Position numbers and translations under genes: made by a program. The notes beneath the pieces were generated by a model. The model saw nothing but the letters and a program-made list of their open reading frames with translations, searched no databases and had not been told where the DNA came from. From assembly GCA_002816585.1 (NCBI GenBank), contig MUCT01000006.1:1-21016 (forward strand): a stretch of 21,016 nucleotides of DNA, given 5' to 3'. Origin of the DNA: SAR202 cluster bacterium Io17-Chloro-G6. Its GTDB lineage: Bacteria; Chloroflexota; Dehalococcoidia; UBA3495. Positions 15,456-21,016 of this stretch are shown here, one piece after another. The stretch's first letter is position 1. Each line of letters starts with the position of its first letter.

Positions 15456-16505
15456 GTGGTTGCCCTTTGGACGCTCAGACTAATGGGCGCCGGGGGATTC
15501 GGGGTACTGGGGTGGCGGCTGGGGGGAATAGTGTCGGAAATGTCTTCCGACGAAGAGCGTTTCCTGCCGTGGGGCCTGGCGCTGACCCTCGCCGGCGTTC
15601 CTGTGGGGGCATTAATCGCCCCCTACCTGACTTTCAAACCCTGGCGCATAAGCACTGATTACATCAATTCTATTCCAGGACCCACTCTAGCCACAGGCAC
15701 CCTGGGGCTACTGGTGGGTCTGATCATAGCCTCCCTGATATCCATTCCCCTGTTCTCCCTGGAAGGCTGGCTGGGCTGGGCGGTGCCGATAATCGTGAGT
15801 CTCTCCCTGGGAGTCGCCGGATCGTGGGTGGGTGTCCACCGCGCGCGGGACATGCAGGCCGTATTCCCCGCTTTGCGGCAAAATATCGAGGCGCCCAGCG
15901 CATCCCGAAACGGCAGGATACTGGTGGATACCAGCGCCATCATTGACGGGCGCATCGCCGACCTGAGCATCACCGGGTTCCTGGAAGGCTCCCTGGTTGT
16001 GCCCCGATTCATCCTGGACGAGCTGCGCCACATCGCCGACTCCAACGATCCCCTGCGCCGCGCCCGGGGGCGCCGCGGCCTGGAAGTGCTGGGGCGTCTG
16101 CGCAAGGACGATACCATAGCCATGGAAGTGCTGGACGTGGGCGTTCCCGAAGGCGACGAGGTGGACTCCCGGTTAGTCTCCCTGGCCCGGTCCATGAAGG
16201 CCTCCATCCTGACCACCGACTACAACCTCAACCGGGTGGCTGAGCTCCAAGGCGTTCAGGTGCTCAACGTCAATGAGCTGGCCAACGCCCTAAAGTCCAT
16301 CGTGCTGCCAGGAGAAGAGATGCGGGTCAACATCGTCCAGGAAGGGAAGGAAGCAGGACAGGGTGTGGCCTACCTGGACGACGGCACCATGGTGGTCGTG
16401 GAAGGGGGAAGGCGCTATCTGAATGCCTTCCATGAGGTGGTGGTGACCCGCGTGTTGCAGACCGCCGCCGGACGCATCATTTTCGCCCAGCCCAAGGCCG
16501 GTTAG
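15456..16505 (+). CDS. yacL: PIN/TRAM domain membrane protein, YacL-like
   Basis: The start is GTG at 15456, with GGAGGTG seven bases upstream. The 349-residue protein has three or four hydrophobic segments in its first 127 residues (about 8-25, 39-59, 79-101, 105-127). A PIN domain follows from GRILVDTSAIIDGRI (153-167), with the acidic set D158, D164, E189, D235/D237 and D255. A TRAM domain covers roughly 286-346. This is the architecture of Bacillus YacL, a putative membrane-anchored ribonuclease whose substrate is not established. As in Firmicutes, it is directly upstream of ispD and ispF. The N-terminal membrane part is somewhat divergent. Confidence 0.88.
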   Translation: MVALWTLRLMGAGGFGVLGWRLGGIVSEMSSDEERFLPWGLALTLAGVPVGALIAPYLTFKPWRISTDYINSIPGPTLATGTLGLLVGLIIASLISIPLFSLEGWLGWAVPIIVSLSLGVAGSWVGVHRARDMQAVFPALRQNIEAPSASRNGRILVDTSAIIDGRIADLSITGFLEGSLVVPRFILDELRHIADSNDPLRRARGRRGLEVLGRLRKDDTIAMEVLDVGVPEGDEVDSRLVSLARSMKASILTTDYNLNRVAELQGVQVLNVNELANALKSIVLPGEEMRVNIVQEGKEAGQGVAYLDDGTMVVVEGGRRYLNAFHEVVVTRVLQTAAGRIIFAQPKAG

Positions 16506-16512
16506 TCCGCCG

Positions 16513-17226
16513 ATGGCTCAGGCCTCGGGTCCCGGCACCCAACTTCCCAGCCGCCGGGTGGGCGCCGTGGTGGTGGCCGCCGGCAAGAGCACCCGCATGA
16601 AGGGTGTAGACAAGGTGTTCACCCCGGTTCTCGGGATACCACTCCTGGCCTACAGCCTGGACCGGTTGGAGTCTTTCCCCTCGGTGGAGGAGATCGTTCT
16701 TGTGCTGAGCCCGGACTCCCTGTACCAGGGCAATGATCTGCTACGCAATCGGGGCTATCGGAAGGTGTCCCATGTATGCGCCGGTGGGGAACGCCGTCAG
16801 GACTCGGTGCGTCTGGGCCTGGAGCAACTGTCAGATTGCCGGTGGGTGATAGTTCACGACGGCGCCCGTCCCTGTCTGGATCAAGGCATACTGGAACGGG
16901 GTCTGACGGCCGTGGAAGAATGCGGCGCTGCGGTAGCCGGCGTACCGGTGAAGGACACCATCAAATTGGTCTCGCCCCAGGGCGAGGTAACCGGCACACC
17001 GGACCGCGAAAGCCTCTGGGCGGCTCAAACTCCCCAGCTATTTGACTATGACCTGCTGCTGGATGCCCATCGGCGGTGCACCCAGCCGGTGACCGACGAT
17101 GCGGCCATGGTGGAGAGCCTGGGTCATCCGGTCAAGATGTTTCTGGGCTCCTACGAGAATCTAAAAGTCACCACCCCCGGAGACCTGACCATCGCCGAAA
17201 CCTTCCTAAAGCCGGGAGTTCTTTAG
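16513..17226 (+). CDS. ispD: 2-C-methyl-D-erythritol 4-phosphate cytidylyltransferase
   Basis: This enzyme couples MEP to CTP to form CDP-ME in the non-mevalonate isoprenoid pathway. The 237-residue product shows the nucleotide loop VVAAGKSTRMKG (20-31) with the following K34, VIVHDGARPCL near the middle, PVKDTIKLV, TPDRESLWAAQTPQLF and the NLKVTTPGDLTIAE ending. All fit a complete IspD. It starts seven bases after the yacL-like stop without an evident Shine-Dalgarno, so it is likely translationally linked. Its last codons and TAG stop coincide with the outer arm of palindromic repeat copy 5. Confidence 0.96.
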   Translation: MAQASGPGTQLPSRRVGAVVVAAGKSTRMKGVDKVFTPVLGIPLLAYSLDRLESFPSVEEIVLVLSPDSLYQGNDLLRNRGYRKVSHVCAGGERRQDSVRLGLEQLSDCRWVIVHDGARPCLDQGILERGLTAVEECGAAVAGVPVKDTIKLVSPQGEVTGTPDRESLWAAQTPQLFDYDLLLDAHRRCTQPVTDDAAMVESLGHPVKMFLGSYENLKVTTPGDLTIAETFLKPGVL

Positions 17227-17290
17227 GAGGGGCGTTGGGGGACCCTTTCTTGCAAGAAAGGGTTCCCCAAACCCTTCCCAAAGAACCCAT
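17215..17290. repeat. Palindromic repeat family, copy 5, inside the ispD-ispF operon
   Basis: The core at 17235-17270 equals the 36-bp palindrome of copies 2 and 4 in its middle, with one G:T-type mismatch (17241) and TT/AA instead of CT/AG ends. The outer arms (GTTCTTT at left, AAAGAACCC at right) are also complementary, giving a palindrome about 70 bases long. It overlaps the ispD stop codon and ends eight bases before the ispF ATG. Confidence 0.88.
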
Positions 17291-17297
17291 TTTCTGG

Positions 17298-17798
17298 ATG
17301 GCAACACCAACTCTGCCAGAATTCAGGGTGGGCATCGGTTTTGATTCCCATCCCCTCACCGCCGGCCGCACCCTGGTGCTGGGCGGCGTTACCATCCCCT
17401 ACCACTTAGGTCTGGCCGGCCACAGCGATGGCGACGCATTGATCCACGCCATCATGGATGCCCTGCTGGGCGCCGCGGGACTGGGAGACAAAGGTATCCA
17501 CTTTCCGTCTGACGACCCACAGTACAAGGACATCTCCAGCCTGGTGCTGCTTGCCGAGGTAGCCGGCCTGTTGGCCTCCAACCGTTGGCGCATCGTCAAT
17601 GTTGATGCTACAATACTGGCGCAAAAACCCAGGCTGGGCACCTTTATCGCAAGCATGAGAGAGCAGAGCGGCGCCGCTCTGTCCTTACCTTTGGAGCGGG
17701 TCAGTATCAAGGCCACCACTACCGACTATATGGGGTTTGTGGGCAGGGAAGAGGGTATCGCCGCCTGTGCCGTGGCATCCCTGATGGCTGGGCCATGA
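17298..17798 (+). CDS. ispF: 2-C-methyl-D-erythritol 2,4-cyclodiphosphate synthase
   Basis: IspF cyclises CDP-ME 2-phosphate to MEcPP, releasing CMP, in the MEP pathway. The 166-residue product has GIGFDSHPL (12-20) and GHSDGDALIHAIMDALLGAAGLGDKG with the zinc ligands D16, H18 and H50, and the C-terminal KATTTDYMGFVGREEGIAACAV. The ATG at 17298 is the only good start: the frame is open further upstream but through the repeat and ispD. No clear Shine-Dalgarno precedes it, so the repeat may have displaced the original spacer. Its stop overlaps the cysS start (ATGA). Confidence 0.96.
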   Translation: MATPTLPEFRVGIGFDSHPLTAGRTLVLGGVTIPYHLGLAGHSDGDALIHAIMDALLGAAGLGDKGIHFPSDDPQYKDISSLVLLAEVAGLLASNRWRIVNVDATILAQKPRLGTFIASMREQSGAALSLPLERVSIKATTTDYMGFVGREEGIAACAVASLMAGP

Positions 17799-19174
17799 AG
17801 CTATATAACACCCTCACCGGCACCACAGAAGAGTTCGTTCCCGCCGACGGCAAGAAGGTCAAGATGTACGTCTGCGGTGTGACGCCCTACGCCCCCGTCC
17901 ACGTTGGCCACGCCCTGAGCTATGTGGCCTTTGATGTTCTCCGCCGGTACCTGGAATACATAGGTTACCAGGTGGAGCACGTCCAGAACTTCACCGACGT
18001 GGACGACAACATCATTCAAAGGGCCCAACAGTCGGGCGTCAGTTCGGAGGAATTGGCCGAACAGTACATCGAAGACTTCTTCCACAACATCGATGCTCTG
18101 AACGTGCGGCGTGCCCACGTGTACCCTCGGGCCACTCAGGAAATGGCGCCCATCGTCGAGACCATCAAAGGCCTGGTGGAGAATGGCTACGCCTACCCTT
18201 CCGGCGGCGATGTCTATTTCCGGGTGAACCGCAGCGAAGACTACGGCAAGCTGAGCCACCGTACCCTGGACGGGATGATAGCAGGGGCCAGGGTGGCGGT
18301 GGATGACCAGAAGGAACACCCCATGGACTTTGCCCTGTGGAAGGAGTCAAGGCCCGGCGAACCTGCTTGGGACAGCCCATGGGGACCGGGACGGCCCGGC
18401 TGGCACATCGAGTGCACCAGCATGTCCATGACCTATCTGGGCGCATCCTTGGACATCCACGGGGGCGGCCAAGACCTGGTCTTCCCCCACCATGAAAACG
18501 AGATCGCCCAGAGCGAAGCCTCCACGGGCATGAAGCCCTTCGCCCGTTACTGGGTGCATAACGGCCTGCTGATGCTGGGCGAAGACAAGATGAGCAAATC
18601 CCTAGGGAATCTGGTCTCGGTAAAAGAGGCCCTGGAGGAGTACACTCCCGATTGCCTGCGCCTCTACCTTCTCAGCTCCCATTACCGGTCTCCCTTGCAC
18701 TATTCCGACGAGGGCTGCGCCGCCATGGAACGCAGCAGCGACCGTCTTCGTCACGCTCTCCGGCCGGGAAACGGTGGCGTTGGGGAACTCGCCGACCTGG
18801 GCCAATGTGAAGCCCACTTCTTTGAGGCCATGGACGATGACCTGAACACCCCCAGGGCCCTGGCCGCCCTGTTCGACTTGGCCCGGGAGATCAACCGGGG
18901 CCGGGATTCGGGACGGGACATAACAAGCGCCCAGGACACGCTGCGCCGTCTGGGTGGCATTCTAGGTCTGGCATTCGAGGGACGAGACTCTTCCGGCGAA
19001 GGCCAGTTGGCGGCCAAACCGTTCATCGATCTACTACTGTCGACACGGGAAGAGCTGCGCCGGGCCAAACAGTTTGACCTGGCCGACAGTATCCGCGATG
19101 GGCTGGACCGGCAAGGCGTAATCGTGGAAGACACTCCCCAGGGTGCGCGTTGGGAGTATCACCCCACCGATTGA
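17795..19174 (+). CDS. cysS: Cysteinyl-tRNA synthetase
   Basis: The 459-residue enzyme, close to the E. coli length, charges tRNA-Cys in the cytoplasm. Class I signatures are PVHVGH at 34-39 (HIGH) and KMSKS at 265-269. The catalytic-pocket zinc ligands C27, C207, H232 and E236 are all present (VCGVTP, WHIECTS, HHENE). The C-terminal part carries the DALR-type helices. Translation is coupled to ispF by the ATGA overlap. The order yacL-ispD-ispF-cysS matches the conserved cluster known in Firmicutes, here without gltX and cysE between. Confidence 0.97.
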   Translation: MKLYNTLTGTTEEFVPADGKKVKMYVCGVTPYAPVHVGHALSYVAFDVLRRYLEYIGYQVEHVQNFTDVDDNIIQRAQQSGVSSEELAEQYIEDFFHNIDALNVRRAHVYPRATQEMAPIVETIKGLVENGYAYPSGGDVYFRVNRSEDYGKLSHRTLDGMIAGARVAVDDQKEHPMDFALWKESRPGEPAWDSPWGPGRPGWHIECTSMSMTYLGASLDIHGGGQDLVFPHHENEIAQSEASTGMKPFARYWVHNGLLMLGEDKMSKSLGNLVSVKEALEEYTPDCLRLYLLSSHYRSPLHYSDEGCAAMERSSDRLRHALRPGNGGVGELADLGQCEAHFFEAMDDDLNTPRALAALFDLAREINRGRDSGRDITSAQDTLRRLGGILGLAFEGRDSSGEGQLAAKPFIDLLLSTREELRRAKQFDLADSIRDGLDRQGVIVEDTPQGARWEYHPTD

Positions 19175-19355
19175 TGCCATGGTCCCCAGGCGGACCCTCG
19201 CGCGTGCCGGCCAATGAACTCCCCTTACACCCCAACCGCTCATGCCTCCAGGTGCTATGTGCGTGTCTCCTATGGCAAATCGGAATGCCGGGACTTCGAT
19301 CAGAAATTAGGCGGGCAAACCATGGGCGAGGCAAGCTAAGAATTGAGGCGGCGCC

Positions 19356-20744
19356 ATGCTGAATAGCTCTACTCTCCACTCATTCGAAAATATCGTGGGA
19401 GACGCCAACATATTGGCCGGCCCCTACGATCTCGACCGCTATTCCGCCGATGCGCTGACCCCCTTTCGCGCCTTCGGTGTTGAGGAGACCCTGGAACGGA
19501 CGGCCGACCTGGTGGTTCGGCCGTCTACAACCGGTCAGGTGGTGGAGATCGTGGGCCTGGCGGCCCAACAGCATATTCCTCTAATCCCCTATGGTGGCGG
19601 CACCGGGGTCATGGGAGGAACCCTTCCCGTGCAGGGAGGCGTCATCCTCGATCTGAAAAGGATGAACCGTGTTCTGGAGGTCAGCGCCAGGGACCAAACG
19701 GTCTCCGTGGAAGCCGGGACCGTGCTGCAGGACCTGGAGGACGCCCTGGATGGGCACGGCTTGATGGCCGGGCACGATCCTTACAGTCTGGCGATAGCCA
19801 CCGTCGGAGGAGCCATATCCACCAATGGCGTGGGCTACCGGGCCGGGGCGATCGGACCCATGGGCGACCAGGTGGTGGCCCTGGAAGTTGTGTTGCCCAA
19901 CGGCCGCGTCATGACCACTCCCCAGGTGCCGAAAACGTCCTCGGGCCCCAACCTGAACCATCTGTTTATCGGCAGCGAAGGGGTCTTTGGGGTCATCACC
20001 AGGGCCACCCTTCGGGTCCGCCGTCTGCCCGAGGCACAGGTTTTCTCCACCATTGCCTTTGATAACTTTTCTCAGGGATTCAATGCCGTGGCCGAGTTGA
20101 GGGCCCTGGACATCCGTCCCACTTTGTTGGACCTGACCGAGGAGGACGGGCGGGTGCGCCTGTACCTGCTCTTTGAAGGCTTTCGGGAAGGCGTGGCCGC
20201 CATGGAGGCCAGAACCATGGAGATATGCGCCCAGTTTCAGGGCCGTAACGTGGGGCCGGAACCAACTCTGGACTACTGGCGGGACCGGCACCAATCTGGG
20301 GACAACTATAGGTTGTCGGCCCTGGGCAAGCCGCGGCAGACCCGGTGGCAGCGGGGTGGCGGCCGCGGCTTCGACTATCTGCACCTGGCACTTCCCATCT
20401 CCAAGGTCCTGGAATACCGGGACCGCTGCGAGCAGGCGATGGCCGGAAGCGGAGTGAGGGTCACAGAGTACGCCATCTGGAGCCGGCCCGAGCTCTTCTC
20501 CATGCTGCTGGCTCCAGAGGCCGGCGCCGGTGACGATTCTCGACAAAGCATGTCCAGCGTGGTGGAGCAGGTTTTGACCCTGGCCCAGGACATGGGCGGG
20601 GTGATGGAATATTGCCACGGCGTGGGTATGAAGCTAGGCCACCTGCTGGCCCGGGAGATGGGAGTTGGACATCAGGTTATCCGTGCCCTCAAAGACTCTC
20701 TGGATCCAGCAGGCATAATGAACCCAAGCAAGCTGGGCTTATAA
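19356..20744 (+). CDS. FAD-binding oxidase, GlcD / alkyldihydroxyacetonephosphate synthase-like
   Basis: The 462-residue protein belongs to the VAO/PCMH flavoprotein family. The FAD pyrophosphate loop is IPYGGGTGVMGGT (77-89), followed by VEAGTVLQDLEDAL and GHDPYSLAIATVGGAISTNGVG (139-160). A C-terminal YCHGVGMKLGHLLAREMG segment from about residue 419 and DPAGIMNPSKLG at the end follow. GlcD-type members oxidise D-2-hydroxy acids such as glycolate or lactate; the HGVG segment also recalls AGPS. No GlcE/GlcF partners flank it, so a single-subunit enzyme is more likely. GAGGCGG lies four bases before the ATG. The 181-base gap after cysS suggests separate transcription. Confidence 0.87.
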   Translation: MLNSSTLHSFENIVGDANILAGPYDLDRYSADALTPFRAFGVEETLERTADLVVRPSTTGQVVEIVGLAAQQHIPLIPYGGGTGVMGGTLPVQGGVILDLKRMNRVLEVSARDQTVSVEAGTVLQDLEDALDGHGLMAGHDPYSLAIATVGGAISTNGVGYRAGAIGPMGDQVVALEVVLPNGRVMTTPQVPKTSSGPNLNHLFIGSEGVFGVITRATLRVRRLPEAQVFSTIAFDNFSQGFNAVAELRALDIRPTLLDLTEEDGRVRLYLLFEGFREGVAAMEARTMEICAQFQGRNVGPEPTLDYWRDRHQSGDNYRLSALGKPRQTRWQRGGGRGFDYLHLALPISKVLEYRDRCEQAMAGSGVRVTEYAIWSRPELFSMLLAPEAGAGDDSRQSMSSVVEQVLTLAQDMGGVMEYCHGVGMKLGHLLAREMGVGHQVIRALKDSLDPAGIMNPSKLGL

Positions 20745-20863
20745 GCCGGCGCTCTTCGATACCTCTACCCGAGTCGGCATTCCCCTCAGGCCACCGACCC
20801 TCACCGGGCGCATGTGTTCTACGCCATCAGTCCGGGTGCCTGCACCATCACTTATCCCAATAT

Positions 20864-21016
20864 TGACCTGCCCCCAATCTTTGTACCAGCCTTTATGTTA
20901 GTCCCACAAGCTCTCGGAAGGGTTCGGCAGTCAGTACGGCCTGGGGTGCGGGCGGTCTGTAACCCAGGGAACTGTGGGGCCTGATTTGGTTGTAGATCTT
21001 TCTATACTGGTCTGTC
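20864..21016 (-). mobile_element. End of an IS3-family insertion sequence
   Basis: A TGACCTGCCCCC sequence starts at 20864, immediately beyond the stop of a transposase reading frame that enters from the right edge. IS3-family ends begin with TG and often read like this. The bases before 20864 (ATT) would be part of the target duplication. The other end of the element is outside the window. Confidence 0.7.
20893..21016 (-). CDS. IS3-family transposase, C-terminal end (partial)
   Basis: The minus strand encodes 41 residues ending in TAA at 20895-20893. It contains YNQIRPHSSLGYRPPA, the hallmark C-terminus of IS3-type OrfB transposases after the DDE integrase core. The catalytic residues lie outside the window. 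The gene is open to the right edge, so completeness cannot be judged. Confidence 0.88.
   Translation of the reverse strand, partial: TDQYRKIYNQIRPHSSLGYRPPAPQAVLTAEPFRELVGLT

Noticed and set aside
8441..17290. CRISPR array
   Set aside because: The repeats are widely and unevenly spaced, separated by genes, and are long palindromes rather than direct repeats with uniform spacers.
17076..17297. Upstream in-frame extension of ispF overlapping ispD
   Set aside because: It is out of frame with the well-conserved ispD C-terminus, and IspF homologues begin at about 17298-17330.
19581..20618. 345-codon minus-strand ORF
   Set aside because: It is a shadow of the FAD oxidase; its sequence is His/Gly/Val-rich with no domain, as expected from the complement of a GC-rich gene.

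Overview
This window is GC-rich bacterial DNA. It most resembles an uncultured member of the Chloroflexota (SAR202/Dehalococcoidia-like). That placement is inferred from three things: a double zinc-ribbon protein kinase of a type I associate with that group, a dense mix of flavin monooxygenases, ring-cleavage dioxygenases and CoA-transferase genes, and a yacL-ispD-ispF-cysS core cluster. No rRNA, tRNA or CRISPR array was seen, so the taxonomy is not proven.

Left edge (1-1364): a large serine recombinase runs off the window at base 1. It begins immediately after a Ser/Thr kinase gene that stops abruptly in its activation segment. This looks like an element integrated into the kinase gene.

1670-8438: catabolic genes, mostly as single units with their own promoters. 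In order they are an HpaB-type flavin hydroxylase, a single-domain VOC/extradiol-dioxygenase-like protein, two luciferase-like (LLM) flavin monooxygenases facing each other, a LigB-type class III extradiol dioxygenase, and a divergent PIG-L deacetylase. Good sigma70-like promoters lie upstream of several of them.

8439-14859: a PEP-mutase-superfamily oxaloacetate decarboxylase, a DUF429 protein, a small cupin, a DUF2851 protein, a CaiB/BaiF CoA-transferase and an asparaginase-fold enzyme with altered pocket residues. Between these genes, and inside one of them, sit at least six copies of a palindromic repeat. Two copies have an identical perfect 36-bp palindrome.

14860-15455 is a gene-free stretch with a REP-like inverted repeat. 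15456-19174 is a housekeeping operon: yacL-like PIN/TRAM, ispD, ispF, cysS. A palindromic repeat lies between ispD and ispF, and ispF and cysS overlap by ATGA. 19356-20744 is a GlcD/AGPS-type FAD oxidase. From 20864 to the right edge is the end of an IS3-family insertion sequence, with the last 41 codons of its transposase on the minus strand.

Together the accessory genes suggest oxidation and ring cleavage of aromatic or cyclic organic compounds, followed by CoA activation and C4-acid metabolism. The substrates cannot be read from the sequence.
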